From: Gammaproteobacteria bacterium
Lineage (GTDB): Bacteria; Pseudomonadota; Gammaproteobacteria; Steroidobacterales; Steroidobacteraceae
Length of the DNA stretch: 64,000 bases
Assembly: GCA_947452065.1 (NCBI GenBank)
Contig: CANGBB010000007.1
Location: 1-64,000 of the forward strand
Direction: 5' to 3'
In this document: positions 45,262-56,760 of the stretch, in pieces
Numbering within the stretch: the first letter of the stretch is position 1
Layout of the letters: each line of letters starts with the position of its first letter
Notes under the pieces: generated by a model
Told to the model about the DNA's origin: nothing
The model's input: only the letters and a program-made list of their open reading frames with translations
Databases searched by the model: none
Translations under genes and position numbers: made by a program

Positions 45262-46064
45262 CGTGACGTCGGTGCTCCGCCGGCCAAAGCGTCGCGCAGT
45301 TCGCGTACGGCCATAGTCTCGATCAGCTCGACGCCGTGCGCGAGCAGTGAGCGGGCGCGGCCCGCGTCCCGCACTTCATAGCTGCACCAGCGCCAGGGTC
45401 CAGTCCACAGCGGTTCATGCGATGGCAGTTTCTGCCAGTTGCAGAACAGGTAGTCCGGCTCGAGCGACTGCGCTTGCGCCGCTGAGGCAGCGTCATAGCG
45501 ATGCAGTACCCAGCCCACCGGCAGGCCGGATCGGGCGCGAGCCTGTGCCACGATTTCGAAATCAAAGGAAATGATCACCCAGGGACCGGGCTGACTGTTG
45601 AGCGCCGCGAGCACCGAATCCAGCGTGGTCTGCAAACCGAAGTGTTCGATGCTCTCGGTCTTGATCTCGACGAAAAGTGTGGCGTCCGGCCAGCTGCGCA
45701 GCAGTTCGAGTGTGCTGGCCAAATCTGGAAGGCGTGCGCCGGCGTGGGTGGCGCCAAAGCGTGATGTCTCGGCCGCTGACAGGTTGCGCAGTTCCGCGGC
45801 CGTGTGATCCCACACCATACCGGGCATTCCGCAGGTGCGTTGCAGCGTTGCATCATGCAGCACCACCGGCTCGCGATCGCGCGAGAGCTGCACGTCGAGC
45901 TCCACATGGCGGATGCCGAGCTGCAGCGCTGATGCAAATGCCGGCAGCGTGTTTTCCGGGAACTCCAGTGCATTGCCGCGATGTGCAACCAGCGGTGGAG
46001 GGATATCCGTTGTCACGGCAACGGACGAGCTGCGCGTTGTGACCATGGCTCTCTTCCCGATCAT
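45258..46064 (-). CDS. ugpQ: Glycerophosphodiester phosphodiesterase
   Basis: LVAHRGNALEFPENTLPAFASALQLGIRHVELDVQLSRDREPVVLHDATLQRT. Confidence 0.9.
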   Translation of the reverse strand: MIGKRAMVTTRSSSVAVTTDIPPPLVAHRGNALEFPENTLPAFASALQLGIRHVELDVQLSRDREPVVLHDATLQRTCGMPGMVWDHTAAELRNLSAAETSRFGATHAGARLPDLASTLELLRSWPDATLFVEIKTESIEHFGLQTTLDSVLAALNSQPGPWVIISFDFEIVAQARARSGLPVGWVLHRYDAASAAQAQSLEPDYLFCNWQKLPSHEPLWTGPWRWCSYEVRDAGRARSLLAHGVELIETMAVRELRDALAGGAPTSR

Positions 46065-46106
46065 TACGAGAGTACAATGATGAGCATGATGTCACCGGAG
46101 ATACTC

Positions 46107-46919
46107 ATGCGCATCCGTCATTCTCTTTGGACCGTGGTCGCAGGCGGCGTTTTGCTCGGTTTGGCGGGGTGCAACCGTGTTGCCAGCGACTGGAAGACGG
46201 CCCAGGCTGCGGATACCACGGAGTCCTATCAGCAGTTCCTGCAGCAGCATCAGGACAGCGAGTTCGCTGCCCAGGCTCAGACTCGCATGCGGCAGCTGAC
46301 AGAGGATCGCGAATGGCAGGCCGCGTCCGGACAGGACACGAAGGAAGCCTACGAACAGTTTCTCGCCCAGCATGCGGACAGCAAGTGGGCGCAGGAGGCG
46401 AATGCGCGTCTGGAGAACTTCCAGCCGACGGGCGTGACGGCGCCCGCACCGCTCGCCAATGCCGCATCAATCCCCTCAGTCTCTCCGGCACCGGCAGCTC
46501 CAGCGTCGGCCGCTGCCACCGAAGTGGTCAAGCCCGCACCCCCGGTAGCCTCTAAACCTGTAGCTTCCCAGCCGGAATCCAAGTCAGCCTCCAAGCCAGC
46601 CGCGGCGGCCGCCAAGCCACCGGCCAAGCCCGCGTCCAAGCCCGCGGACAAATCAGCGCACGCAGCCAACAACAGTGGCCAGCACTATGCGCAACTCGGC
46701 GCTTTCAGTTCACGTGCGCGCGCTGAGGAAAAGTGGAAAACGATCCATGCGCAGTTTGCGGCCGAACTCGGTTCTCTCAAGCCGCACTACAGCAGCAGCA
46801 AGAGCGGCTCGCAGGTGCTCTACCGCCTGCAGGTGGGTCTGGCTAGTTCGCAGCAGGTGCAGGATCTGTGTGCCAAGCTCAAGAAGCGCTCGCAGGTCTG
46901 CATCCCGGTGCGCGACTGA
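46107..46919 (+). CDS. SPOR-domain lipoprotein
   Basis: Lipobox LLGLAGCNR; repeated xxYxQFLxQHxDSxxAxxA helices; Ala/Pro/Lys linker; C-terminal YAQLGAFSSRARAEEKWKTI...YRLQVGLASSQQVQDLCAKL. Confidence 0.82.
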   Translation: MRIRHSLWTVVAGGVLLGLAGCNRVASDWKTAQAADTTESYQQFLQQHQDSEFAAQAQTRMRQLTEDREWQAASGQDTKEAYEQFLAQHADSKWAQEANARLENFQPTGVTAPAPLANAASIPSVSPAPAAPASAAATEVVKPAPPVASKPVASQPESKSASKPAAAAAKPPAKPASKPADKSAHAANNSGQHYAQLGAFSSRARAEEKWKTIHAQFAAELGSLKPHYSSSKSGSQVLYRLQVGLASSQQVQDLCAKLKKRSQVCIPVRD

Positions 46920-46931
46920 TCCAAGACGCGC

Positions 46932-47921
46932 ATGACTAAAGCCCGCGAGGCGCGTTTGGTCGGCGATTTCGGCGCCACCCATGCCCGTCTCGGGCTGTCT
47001 GACCGCCGTGGCCGGCTGCAGCTGGAGCGCAGCTACCTAGGCGCCGGCTTCAGCGGTCTGTCTGAAGTCATCAGCCACTATTACAGCGACATCGGACTCG
47101 CCGCTGCAGACCAGCCGCGTCAGGCGGCGCTGGCCATTGCGGCGCCGCTGCTGAGCGATACGGTTCGCATGACCAATCTGAATTGGTCGTTCTCCGCAGC
47201 GGCCACGCGCGCGGAGCTAGGGCTGCAGCGGCTCCTGCTGCTCAATGACTTCACTGCGCTGGCTCTGTCTCTCCCCACCCTTGCGGCGGCCGAGAGGGTG
47301 CAAATCGGCGGTAACGAACCGCGCCCGCGATCAGCCATCGCATTGCTCGGGCCAGGGAGTGGACTCGGCGTTTCCGGTCTGGTGCCTGCGGGGCGAGGCT
47401 GGTCGGCGCTGATGGGTGAGGGCGGACATGTGACGCTGCCGGCTTGTACGCCGCGTGAGAGCGCGCTGCTGGATGTGGTGCGGCGAGTTCATCCGCATGT
47501 TTCCGCCGAGCGCCTCCTGTCGGGTGGAGGTCTGTATCTGCTCTACCAGAGTCTGTGCCAGCTAGACGGCGTGGCGCCCACTGTCTTGCAGGTGGAGTCC
47601 GTAACCGCGCATGCCCTGTCTGGTTCCGACACTCAATGTGTCGAGGCGGTGCAGCTGTTCTGTCAGTTCCTCGGCACCGTGGCGGGCAATCTCACGCTCA
47701 CGCTGGGGGCTCATGGCGGCTGCTTCATCGGCGGCGGCATCGTCCCGCGGCTGTTGCCGGTGTTCGCACAGTCCGGCTTTCGTGAGCGCTTCGAGGACAA
47801 GGGGCGCTACAGCGCCTATCTGGCCACCATCCCGGTGTTCGTCATCACTCTTGGCAATGCAGCCCTGCGCGGCTGTGCTCGGGCTTTCTCAGGCTACGTT
47901 GCGGGTCTCGAGGCCGCGTAG
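46932..47921 (+). CDS. glk: Glucokinase
   Basis: LVGDFGATHARLGL; LLNDFTALALSLP; LGPGSGLGVSGLV; GEGGHVTLPA; GGIVPRLLPVFAQSGFRERFEDKGRY. Confidence 0.9.
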   Translation: MTKAREARLVGDFGATHARLGLSDRRGRLQLERSYLGAGFSGLSEVISHYYSDIGLAAADQPRQAALAIAAPLLSDTVRMTNLNWSFSAAATRAELGLQRLLLLNDFTALALSLPTLAAAERVQIGGNEPRPRSAIALLGPGSGLGVSGLVPAGRGWSALMGEGGHVTLPACTPRESALLDVVRRVHPHVSAERLLSGGGLYLLYQSLCQLDGVAPTVLQVESVTAHALSGSDTQCVEAVQLFCQFLGTVAGNLTLTLGAHGGCFIGGGIVPRLLPVFAQSGFRERFEDKGRYSAYLATIPVFVITLGNAALRGCARAFSGYVAGLEAA

Positions 47922-48527
47922 CTGCGCCAGCCACTGTGCTTCCTCAGGCGTTGTTGCGCGACCCAGGATTGCATTGCGCATCGGGAAGCGACCGAAGCGC
48001 TGGATGCAATGGCGATGAGCCTGTGCACGTCGGAGCATCTGATCGCAGAATGGCTTTAACTCGGCCGGGGTTTCCGCGGCCAGCCGCTGAAAGGCGGCTA
48101 CGGATTCTTCCTGTATATCGGACGATTCGGCGTTCTGTAGCGGCATGTAGAAAAAGGCCCGCTCGATCGGGACGAGCGTCGCTTCGGCACCCAGCTGCAT
48201 ACCTGTCACTGCCAGTGATAGTGCGGCATGATCCTGGGCATAGGCGGCCGGCTGACCGCGGTGAATGGTGCGCGGGAACTGATCGAGTAGCAGGATGAGC
48301 GCCAGACGGCGCCGCGGTCCGCTCTCCCAAGCCGTCAACTGGCCCGCTGCTGCCGCGGCAGTCAGATCAGCAAAACGATGGATGAGCGCAGCGTCAGACT
48401 CTTGCTGCAGTGACGGCAGTTCACGACTGCCGAACCAGAGGGTTGAGCGTTCGGCCAACTGCGCCAGCTTGTAAGGGCGCGTGCCGAACCAGAATTCGAG
48501 GACTTCGTGAGCGCGGCGCTGAGTCAT
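47889..48527 (-). CDS. DUF924 family protein
   Basis: VLEFWFGT; LALILLLDQFPRTIHRG; FFYMPLQNAES; QRFGRFPMRNAILGRATTPEE. Confidence 0.9.
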   Translation of the reverse strand: MTQRRAHEVLEFWFGTRPYKLAQLAERSTLWFGSRELPSLQQESDAALIHRFADLTAAAAAGQLTAWESGPRRRLALILLLDQFPRTIHRGQPAAYAQDHAALSLAVTGMQLGAEATLVPIERAFFYMPLQNAESSDIQEESVAAFQRLAAETPAELKPFCDQMLRRAQAHRHCIQRFGRFPMRNAILGRATTPEEAQWLAQLRGLETRNVA

Positions 48528-48581
48528 CTTGTGAGCTCAGCGCCGCGCATCAGCGGAGGGCCGCGCGCGACTCGCGCAGCG

Positions 48582-48965
48582 TTACTCGCAGAGGCCTTCC
48601 AGATAGCCCTGAGCCGTCTGCGACAGGCGTTTGCGCGCCAGTGCATGCGCTTTGGGCGCATCGACGATGTATTCCAGGGGACCGGAGACCAGCATGCGAC
48701 GCACGGCCGGGTCTGTGGCGGACACGCGTGCCATCTTGTTCAGCACGGTGAAACCACGGTAGATCTTGTCACGGGGGACGCGATTCGCCTCGATGGATCG
48801 GGCGAGATATTGACCGAAGCGGCTATAGAGAAAGTAGTCGTCATCCCCGACATGGAAACGCGCTTCGTCAAAAAAGTCGGGAAAATTCCTCTTCAGATAG
48901 TCATTCACACGGTGAAGACGGGGCCCAGGTTCGCTTTTAGCGGACGCTTTTGGCTGCTTCTTCAT
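48582..48965 (-). CDS. Hypothetical protein
   Basis: 127 aa, compositionally normal (RVNDYLKRNFPDFFDEARFHVGDDDYFLYSRFGQYLARSIEAN...); no family recognised. Confidence 0.55.
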   Translation of the reverse strand: MKKQPKASAKSEPGPRLHRVNDYLKRNFPDFFDEARFHVGDDDYFLYSRFGQYLARSIEANRVPRDKIYRGFTVLNKMARVSATDPAVRRMLVSGPLEYIVDAPKAHALARKRLSQTAQGYLEGLCE

Positions 48966-49137
48966 TGTCTTTGTTCCACCTCCAAGGGGCCCGGCACACC
49001 ATTTCTGGGCGTCACAGCCGGTGCCTCACCCTGCAACGCGGGCGAACGATAAGACGCATGGCGAGCAGATGCAATAGTCCCAGACAAGGAATTGCCGGTG
49101 ACGTGAAAAAAGTTGGATGCTGGTGGCTGGAGGGAAG

Positions 49138-49173
49138 GCCCGAGCAGCGCCGGTGAGGTGGCGCTGCTCGGGC
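49138..49173 (-). terminator. Rho-independent-like hairpin downstream of the ompA-like gene
   Basis: Perfect 14-bp arms GCCCGAGCAGCGCC / GGCGCTGCTCGGGC, 8-nt loop; followed on the minus strand by CTTCCCTCC. Confidence 0.7.
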
Positions 49174-49179
49174 AAAAGC

Positions 49180-49204
49180 GTGACGGCGGAGATCCCGCCG
49201 TCAC
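49180..49204 (-). terminator. Second hairpin downstream of the ompA-like gene
   Basis: Perfect 10-bp arms GTGACGGCGG / CCGCCGTCAC with AGATC loop. Confidence 0.6.
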
Positions 49205-49222
49205 AGAGCGTTGATCGCTCGT

Positions 49223-50320
49223 TTAGCGATCGCCGCTCCGCTCGAACACGACGCGACGGTTCTGCTCACGGCCCTGCGCCGTCTTGTTGTCGGCGATGGG
49301 CTTGGTCTGGCCATAGCCCTTGGTCGTGACGCGGCTGGCTGCGACGCCGCGGCTGGTCACGTACTTGAGCACCGCATCAGCACGGCGCTGCGACAGCTTC
49401 AGGTTGTAGGCGGCCGTTCCGGTGCTATCGGTATGGCCCTGCAGTTCGCCCTTTGCCGACGGCACATCCTTCAAGAACGCCACGAAGTGGTCCAGTTCCT
49501 GAGCCGCGGCCGGCTTGATGACGGCCGAGTCGTGGTCGAAGGTGATGTGCAGGTTCATGGTCAGGCTGCAGCCGTTGCTGTCCACCTTGTCGCCCAGCGG
49601 AGTATTCGGGCATCGATCCAGGCGGTCGACGACGCCGTCGCGGTCGCTATCGGTGTCGACGACTGGCGGCGGAGTCGGGCGCGGTGCCGCTGCAGGCGGC
49701 GGCGGGGGTGGCGGGGGCGGCGTCACTGCGGGCGGTGCCGGCGGAGCGACAACCGGAGCCGGCGCTGCCGCGCGGCCGAAGGTGTAGCGCAAGCCCAACC
49801 CGACATACGGGTCTACAGCCGTGGCTCGGGCCCGGACCGGATCAAAGCGCAGGCCCGCATCCGCAACGAGTCGCAGCGGGGAGGAGGCCACATTGCCCAG
49901 GGTGACCAGGGCGCCGGCACCAAGCTTGCCGCCGACAGCCGTGTATTTACCGGTGGTCGGGAACTTGCTGGAGACCAGGCCCACGCCCATTTCAATGAAA
50001 GGGCTGACGCGCTGGTCGCGGTCGATGATCCGCTTGAAGTTCAGCTCGGCATCATTAAGTGTCAGTTTGCCGTTCTTGGAGCTGGCGTTCGGGTTGTGCT
50101 GCGTCTGCGAGTAGGCCAGCTCGGCATCCCAGCGCTCACTGAGAGCCTTGCCAGCTGCTACGCGCCAACCGGCTCCAGTCTTGGAATCGAAGACATTGTC
50201 GGGGGCCACGCCCAGCGCCTCGGGCGACAGGTACCAGCCGGATGCGGAGGATGCCGCCTGGGTGGCGGCGCCGGCGGCCAGGCTGGCGGCTGCCACGGCC
50301 AATAGAAGGACTCTCTTCAT
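49223..50320 (-). CDS. OmpA family outer-membrane protein
   Basis: Signal peptide; N-terminal OmpW/OmpA-type barrel; Pro-rich hinge; TSP3-like DSDRDGVVDRLDRCPNTPLGDKVDSNGC; OmpA domain LQGHTDSTGTAAYNLKLSQRRADAVLKYV. Start at ATG 50320. Confidence 0.9.
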   Translation of the reverse strand: MKRVLLLAVAAASLAAGAATQAASSASGWYLSPEALGVAPDNVFDSKTGAGWRVAAGKALSERWDAELAYSQTQHNPNASSKNGKLTLNDAELNFKRIIDRDQRVSPFIEMGVGLVSSKFPTTGKYTAVGGKLGAGALVTLGNVASSPLRLVADAGLRFDPVRARATAVDPYVGLGLRYTFGRAAAPAPVVAPPAPPAVTPPPPPPPPPAAAPRPTPPPVVDTDSDRDGVVDRLDRCPNTPLGDKVDSNGCSLTMNLHITFDHDSAVIKPAAAQELDHFVAFLKDVPSAKGELQGHTDSTGTAAYNLKLSQRRADAVLKYVTSRGVAASRVTTKGYGQTKPIADNKTAQGREQNRRVVFERSGDR

Positions 50321-50634
50321 GTATAGAAACCTCGGATTGCGAGTTGTTTGCGTCAACGCCGCTCCGCCATAGCGGAAGGCTATCGGCCATTCTATGTTAA
50401 ATTCGCCCGGCTGCCATCACCCCGCGGCCTAAAGCCGCCGCGGCAATTGACGTGCCGCGTCGTGTCGGTAATATTCATCCGGTAGAGTCAATGCTGTGTT
50501 GGGCAGCCAGCGGGCCAGCCAAGGGGCAGGCACGTCGGGTGCGTTATGCCGTCCCTGGGGGGGATCCCGGGGCTCCCGATCGCAACTCTCCGTTCAGTCA
50601 CTCATTACTTGGGATAGCGAAACAGGGAGCTGCC

Positions 50635-53600
50635 ATGTCAGAGGCAACGCCGCGGCTGGGCCCACCGCCGAAGCAGGGTCTATACGACCCAAGTTTTGAG
50701 AAAGACGCCTGTGGCGTCGGTTTCGTCGTCGATATCAAGGGCCGCAAGTCCCACAAGATCCTGCAGCAGGCGATCGAGGTGCTCGAGAATCTCGACCATC
50801 GCGGCGCCAGCGGCAGTGAGGTCAACACGGGCGACGGCGCCGGCGTGCTGCTGCAGATGCCGCATGCCTTCTTTAAAGAAGCCTGCAAAAAGGCGCGCTT
50901 TGCGCTCCCGGAGCCGGGTCAATTCGGCGCCGGCATAGTGTTCCTGCCGCGCAATCCCACCAAGCGTCGCAAGCTCGAGGAGACCTTCGAGCACATCGTG
51001 CAGTCCTCCGGCCTGACCATGCTCGGCTGGCGTACGGTTCCGGTCGACAATTCGATGCTCGGCGAGACCGCCAAGAGCAGCGAACCCTTCATGCGCCAGG
51101 TCTTCATCGGCCGTCCCGATGAAATCAAGGACGACCTGGAGTTCGAGCGTCGTCTCTATGTGGCTCGCAAGCGCGCCTACACCGAGATCCGCACCTCGAC
51201 GCTCGATGGCGCCGAGTACTGGTATCTCTGCAGCCTGTCGCACAAGACCATTGTCTACAAGGGCATGCTGCTGACCATGCAGCTGGCGCAGTATTTCCCG
51301 GATCTGCGCGACCCGGCCATGGAGACGGCGCTGGCGCTGGTGCATTCGCGCTTCAGCACCAACACCTTCCCGAGCTGGGATAGGGCCCATCCGTACCGCT
51401 ATCTGGCCCATAACGGCGAGATCAACACGCTTCGCGGCAACATCAACTGGATGCGCGCCCGCGAGGCGCAGTTCGCCAGCGAAGTGTTCGGCGACGACAT
51501 CAACCGCATCAAGCCGATCGTCAATCCGAACGGCAGTGACTCGGCGATGTTCGACAACACGCTGGAGCTGCTGGTGCTGGCCGGACGTTCACTCGCGCAC
51601 GCCGCGATGATGATGATTCCGGAGCCCTGGCAGGCGCACGAGAGCATGAATGAAGAGCTGCGCGCCTTCTATCAGTACCACTCCTGTCTGATGGAGCCGT
51701 GGGACGGCCCCGCTGCCGTCGCCTTCACCGATGGCAAACAGATCGGCGCGGTTCTCGATCGCAATGGCCTGCGTCCGTCACGCTACTATGTGACCAAGGA
51801 CGATCTGGTGGTCATGGCCTCCGAGGCCGGCGTGCTGAATTTCCCGCCGCAGGATGTGGTCCGCAAGGGTCGCCTGCAGCCCGGTCGCATGTTCCTGATC
51901 GACACCGAGCAGGGACGCATCATCGAAGACGAGGAGATCAAGCGTCAGGTTGCCGCCGAGCGGCCCTATCGCCAGTTCCTCAGCGACCATCTGCTCACGA
52001 TTAAGGATCTGCCGGCGCCCAGTCCGCTGCCGGTGGTTGATCACGATACGCTGGTTCATCGGCAGATTGCTTTCGGTTACACCTTCGAAGATCAGCGTCT
52101 GCTGATCGACCCGATGGGGCGGCTGGGTGTTGAGGCCACGGGCTCGATGGGCAATGACACGCCGCTGGCGGCGCTGTCGAACAAGTCGCGTCTGCTGTAC
52201 GACTATTTCAAGCAGCTCTTCGCGCAGGTCACCAACCCGCCGATCGATTGCATCCGCGAGGAACTGATCACCTCCAGTCAGGTGCTGCTTGGCTCGGGGG
52301 GCAACCTCCTGTCGCCGCGTCCGGCGGATTGCCGTCAGCTGCAGCTCGACGGGCCGATCCTGACCAACGAAGACTTCTCGCGCATCCGCCATATGCAGCT
52401 GCCGGGGCTCAAGGTCGGCGTGTTGCCGATTCTCTTCCGCGCAGCGCGCGGCGAGGCCGGTCTAGCGAAGTGTCTGGAAGAAGTGCGCTTGACTGCGCGG
52501 CGCATGATCGAAGAGGAAGAGGTCAACATCCTCGTCCTCAGCGATCGCGGCGTGAACAAGGAGTTCGCGGCGGTACCGTCGCTGCTGGCCATTTCTGGCC
52601 TGCATCATTATCTAATCCGCGAAGGCCTGCGCACCCGCGTCAGCCTGGTGCTCGAGAGCGGTGATGCGCGCGAGGTGCACCACTTCGCGCTGCTGATCGG
52701 TTACGGCTGCAGTGCCATCAACCCCTACATGGCCTTCGAGACCATGGACGGCATGATCGGCGACGGCCTGCTGGTCAACGTTGATCACAAGCTGGCCTGC
52801 AAGAACTACGTCAAGGCCGCTACCAAGGGCGTCATCAAAGTGATGTCCAAGATGGGTATCTCCGCGGTGCAGAGCTACCACGGTGCCCAGGTCTTCGAAG
52901 CCGTTGGTCTGCGTCAGGATCTCATCGACGAATACTTCACGTGGACGCCTTCGCGCGTGGGCGGTATTGGTATCGATATCGTTGCGCAGGAAGTGCTGCA
53001 GCGTCATCACGCGGCCTTTGCTGAGCGCGATGCCGAACAGGCCGTGCTGGAAACGGGCGGCCAGTATCAGTGGCGTTCCGGTGGTGAGTACCACCTGTTC
53101 AACCCTGAGACGATCCACCGCCTGCAGAAGTCGGTGCGCACAAACAACTACAGCGTCTACAAGTCCTATGCGCAGCTGATCAACGATCAGTCCAAGAACC
53201 TCGCGACGCTGCGCGGCCTGCTCGAGCTCAAGCCGAACGGCAGTCCTGTGCCGCTGGATGAGGTCGAGTCGGTTGAGAGCCTGGTCAAGCGCTTCAAGAC
53301 CGGCGCGATGAGCTATGGCTCCATCAGCCAGGAAGCACACGAGACGCTGGCCATTGCCATGAACCGCCTCGGCGGCAAGAGCAACACCGGCGAAGGTGGT
53401 GAGGATCCCGAGCGGTTCCAGCCGCTGCCCAATGGCGATTCGAAGAACTCTGCGATCAAGCAGGTGGCTTCCGGTCGCTTCGGTGTGACCAGTGAGTATC
53501 TGGTCAACGCGCGCGAGATCCAGATCAAGATGGCGCAGGGCGCCAAGCCCGGTGAAGGCGGTCAGCTGCCTGGCAGCAAGGTTTATCCGTGGATCGCCAA

Positions 53601-55248
53601 GACCCGCCACACGACGGCCGGTGTAGGACTGATCTCGCCGCCGCCGCATCACGACATTTATTCAATCGAAGATCTGGCGGAACTGATCCACGATCTGAAG
53701 AACGCCAACCGACAGGCCCGCATCAGCGTGAAGCTGGTGGCCGAAGTGGGCGTGGGTACGATCGCCGCTGGTGTTTCCAAGGCACATGCCGACGTCGTGC
53801 TGATCAGCGGTTATGACGGTGGCACGGGCGCCGCGCCGCAGACTTCGGTGGCGCACGCCGGTCTGCCATGGGAGTTGGGCCTCGCTGAAACGCATCAGAC
53901 TCTGGTGCTCAACAACCTGCGTTCGCGCATCGTCGTTGAGACCGATGGTCAGCTCAAGACCGGTCGCGACGTGGTGATCGCCGCGCTGCTCGGTGCCGAG
54001 GAATTCGGTTTCGCAACGGCGCCGCTGGTCACGATGGGCTGCGTGCTGATGCGCGTCTGCCATCTGAACACCTGCCCGGTGGGTGTCGCGACCCAAGATC
54101 CGCGGCTGCGCGCGCACTTCAGCGGCAAGCCGGAGCACGTCGTGAATTTCATGCGCTTCATCGCGCAGGACATGCGGGAAATCATGGCCGAGATGGGGTT
54201 CCGTACCCTGCAGGAGATGATCGGCCGCGTGGATCGCCTCGAGCCGCGCAAAGCCATTGATCACTGGAAGGCGCGTGGCTTCGACTTCAGCAACATCCTC
54301 TACCAGCCGGATGTCGGCGAGGAAGTGGGTCGCTGCAAGCAGATCGAACAGGACCATGGTCTCGAGAAGTCTCTCGACGTGACCACTCTGCTGGAGCTGT
54401 GTCGCCCGGCGATTGAGCGCGGCGAAGCGGTCACCGCCACGGTGCCGGTGCGCAACGTCAATCGTGTGGTGGGTACGATCACTGGCAGCGAGGTGACGCG
54501 TCGCTACGGTGCCAAGGGTCTGCCTGAGAACACCATTCAGCTGAAGTTCGTCGGCTCCGCCGGTCAGAGCTTCGGTGCCTTCCTGCCGCCTGGCATGACA
54601 TTCCAGCTCGAAGGTGATGCCAATGACTACCTCGGTAAGGGTTTGTCAGGTGGCCGACTGATCATCCATCCGTCGCCGCAGGCTACCTTCCGCGCTCATG
54701 AAAACATGATCATCGGCAACGTGGCGCTCTACGGCGCCACCGGTGGCCAAGCCTTCATCAACGGCCAGGCTGGCGAGCGCTTTGCGGTTCGCAACAGCGG
54801 TGTGGAAACGGTGGTCGAGGGCGTGGGTGACCACGGCTGCGAATACATGACCGGCGGCACCGTCATCGTGCTCGGTCGCGCAGGCCGGAACTTCGGCGCC
54901 GGCATGTCTGGTGGTGTCGCCTATGTGCTGGACGAGTCGAACGACTTCACCCAGCGCGCGAACGGCCAGATGGTGGGCTTCGAGAAAATCGAGGAGGCTG
55001 ATGAGATCGCCGCGGTACGCGGACTGATCCAGCAGCATCTGCATCACACCGGCAGCGAAATCGCGCGCACGGTGCTCGATAACTGGGCCGCATTCATGCC
55101 GAAGTTCGTGAAGGTGATGCCGAAGGACTACAAGCGCGTGCTGAGCAGCCTCAAGCGCGCCCAGAGCCAAGGGCTCTCGGGTGACGAGGCCATCATGGCA
55201 GCGTTTGAAGAAAACTCGCGCGACCTCTCGCGCGTCGGTGGGAATTAA
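50635..55248 (+). CDS. gltB: Glutamate synthase large subunit
   Basis: [39 protein letters not shown]/3Fe-4S region [16 protein letters not shown]-terminal GXGXG repeats. Start at ATG 50635. Confidence 0.95.
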   Translation: MSEATPRLGPPPKQGLYDPSFEKDACGVGFVVDIKGRKSHKILQQAIEVLENLDHRGASGSEVNTGDGAGVLLQMPHAFFKEACKKARFALPEPGQFGAGIVFLPRNPTKRRKLEETFEHIVQSSGLTMLGWRTVPVDNSMLGETAKSSEPFMRQVFIGRPDEIKDDLEFERRLYVARKRAYTEIRTSTLDGAEYWYLCSLSHKTIVYKGMLLTMQLAQYFPDLRDPAMETALALVHSRFSTNTFPSWDRAHPYRYLAHNGEINTLRGNINWMRAREAQFASEVFGDDINRIKPIVNPNGSDSAMFDNTLELLVLAGRSLAHAAMMMIPEPWQAHESMNEELRAFYQYHSCLMEPWDGPAAVAFTDGKQIGAVLDRNGLRPSRYYVTKDDLVVMASEAGVLNFPPQDVVRKGRLQPGRMFLIDTEQGRIIEDEEIKRQVAAERPYRQFLSDHLLTIKDLPAPSPLPVVDHDTLVHRQIAFGYTFEDQRLLIDPMGRLGVEATGSMGNDTPLAALSNKSRLLYDYFKQLFAQVTNPPIDCIREELITSSQVLLGSGGNLLSPRPADCRQLQLDGPILTNEDFSRIRHMQLPGLKVGVLPILFRAARGEAGLAKCLEEVRLTARRMIEEEEVNILVLSDRGVNKEFAAVPSLLAISGLHHYLIREGLRTRVSLVLESGDAREVHHFALLIGYGCSAINPYMAFETMDGMIGDGLLVNVDHKLACKNYVKAATKGVIKVMSKMGISAVQSYHGAQVFEAVGLRQDLIDEYFTWTPSRVGGIGIDIVAQEVLQRHHAAFAERDAEQAVLETGGQYQWRSGGEYHLFNPETIHRLQKSVRTNNYSVYKSYAQLINDQSKNLATLRGLLELKPNGSPVPLDEVESVESLVKRFKTGAMSYGSISQEAHETLAIAMNRLGGKSNTGEGGEDPERFQPLPNGDSKNSAIKQVASGRFGVTSEYLVNAREIQIKMAQGAKPGEGGQLPGSKVYPWIAKTRHTTAGVGLISPPPHHDIYSIEDLAELIHDLKNANRQARISVKLVAEVGVGTIAAGVSKAHADVVLISGYDGGTGAAPQTSVAHAGLPWELGLAETHQTLVLNNLRSRIVVETDGQLKTGRDVVIAALLGAEEFGFATAPLVTMGCVLMRVCHLNTCPVGVATQDPRLRAHFSGKPEHVVNFMRFIAQDMREIMAEMGFRTLQEMIGRVDRLEPRKAIDHWKARGFDFSNILYQPDVGEEVGRCKQIEQDHGLEKSLDVTTLLELCRPAIERGEAVTATVPVRNVNRVVGTITGSEVTRRYGAKGLPENTIQLKFVGSAGQSFGAFLPPGMTFQLEGDANDYLGKGLSGGRLIIHPSPQATFRAHENMIIGNVALYGATGGQAFINGQAGERFAVRNSGVETVVEGVGDHGCEYMTGGTVIVLGRAGRNFGAGMSGGVAYVLDESNDFTQRANGQMVGFEKIEEADEIAAVRGLIQQHLHHTGSEIARTVLDNWAAFMPKFVKVMPKDYKRVLSSLKRAQSQGLSGDEAIMAAFEENSRDLSRVGGN

Positions 55249-55260
55249 AAAGAGCACGCC

Positions 55261-56745
55261 ATGGGCAAGCCGACAGGATTCATTGAGTATCTGCGTGAGC
55301 TTCCGGTTGACCGCACACCGGTCGAGCGGGTGCGTGACTGGAACGAATTCCACCACCACATGGAAGAGAAGCTGCTGCGTCAGCAGGGCGCGCGCTGCAT
55401 GGATTGCGGTGTGCCCTTCTGTCACACCGGCAAGCTGATCAGCGGCTCGGCTTCGGGCTGCCCGGTCAACAACCTGATTCCGGAATGGAATGATCTGGTG
55501 TACCGCGGTCTGTGGCGCGAAGCGCTTGATCGTCTGCACAAGACCAACAATTTTCCGGAGTTCACCGGCCGCGTTTGCCCGGCGCCCTGCGAAGGTTCGT
55601 GCGTCGTCGGTATCTCCAGTCCGCCGGTGGCCATCAAGACCATCGAGGCGGCGATCATCGAGCACGGGTTCGAGCAGGGCTGGGTGCTGCCGCAGCCGCC
55701 GGCCAATCGTACCGGCAAGAAAGTTGTAGTCATCGGCTCCGGTCCGGCCGGTCTCGCTGCGGCCGCGCAGCTGAACAAGGCGGGCCACTCGGTCACGGTG
55801 CTCGAGCGCGCCGACCGCCCGGGCGGACTGCTCATGTACGGCATCCCGAACATGAAGCTCGACAAGCGCGAAGTGGTCGAGCGCCGTATCCGCATCTTGG
55901 AGCAGGAAGGCGTCAAGTTCGTCTGCAACGCCAATGTGGGTGACAACGTCGAGGCGCAGCTGTTGTTGCGCGACTATGACGCGGTGGTGATCTGCACGGG
56001 TGCGACCCAGCCGCGCGATCTCCCTGTAGAGGGGCGCAAGCTCAAGGGTGTCCACTTCGCCATGGATTACCTCACGGCCAGCACGTCGGCCTTGCTGGGT
56101 GCCGGTCCGGACCAATCACCCATCCATGCGCGTGGCAAAGATGTGGTGGTCATCGGTGGTGGCGATACGGGCACGGACTGCGTCGGTACTGCCATGCGTC
56201 AGGGCTGCCGCAGCCTCACGCAGTTGGAGATCATGCCGCGGCCGCCCGAGGATCGGGCAGCTGACAACCCTTGGCCGGAGTGGCCAAAGGTCTATCGCAT
56301 GGACTATGGCCAGGAAGAAGCTGCAGCAAAATTCGGTGCCGATCCGCGCGCCTATGTGCGTACGGTCAAGAAGCTCGTCGGCGATGCCGACGGCGCACTC
56401 AAGGAAGTGGTCACGGTTAACGTCCGCTGGGACCGCAACGACAAGGGTCAGTTCGTGCCGGTGGAAGAGCCGAACAGCGAAAAGACCCTGCCGGCGCAGT
56501 TGGCCATGCTGGCCATGGGCTTTACTGGTCCGGAGCAGGGCCCGCTGCGCGATCTGAACACCGAGCTCGACGCGCGCGGTAATGTGAAGGCCGAACACGG
56601 CAGCTTCGCTACCAGCGTCAAGGGTGTGTTCGCGGCCGGTGACTGCCGGCGCGGCCAGAGTCTGGTGGTGTGGGCCATCAACGAAGGTCGTGGTGCGGCC
56701 CGTGAATGCGACCGCTATCTGATGGGCAGCTCGGATCTGCCCTGA
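55261..56745 (+). CDS. gltD: Glutamate synthase small subunit
   Basis: [74 protein letters not shown]. Confidence 0.95.
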   Translation: MGKPTGFIEYLRELPVDRTPVERVRDWNEFHHHMEEKLLRQQGARCMDCGVPFCHTGKLISGSASGCPVNNLIPEWNDLVYRGLWREALDRLHKTNNFPEFTGRVCPAPCEGSCVVGISSPPVAIKTIEAAIIEHGFEQGWVLPQPPANRTGKKVVVIGSGPAGLAAAAQLNKAGHSVTVLERADRPGGLLMYGIPNMKLDKREVVERRIRILEQEGVKFVCNANVGDNVEAQLLLRDYDAVVICTGATQPRDLPVEGRKLKGVHFAMDYLTASTSALLGAGPDQSPIHARGKDVVVIGGGDTGTDCVGTAMRQGCRSLTQLEIMPRPPEDRAADNPWPEWPKVYRMDYGQEEAAAKFGADPRAYVRTVKKLVGDADGALKEVVTVNVRWDRNDKGQFVPVEEPNSEKTLPAQLAMLAMGFTGPEQGPLRDLNTELDARGNVKAEHGSFATSVKGVFAAGDCRRGQSLVVWAINEGRGAARECDRYLMGSSDLP

Positions 56746-56760
56746 TCGGGTAGCGCAGGC

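Noticed and set aside
49211-50305. 364-aa plus-strand ORF opposite the ompA-like gene
   Set aside because: Low-complexity Arg/Gly mirror of the OmpA Pro-rich hinge; not a gene.
52612-53652. 346-aa minus-strand ORF inside gltB
   Set aside because: Antisense to the well-supported gltB; no motif.
54646-56115. 489-aa minus-strand ORF opposite gltB/gltD
   Set aside because: Spans the junction of two obvious genes on the other strand; composition is that of a codon-phase mirror.
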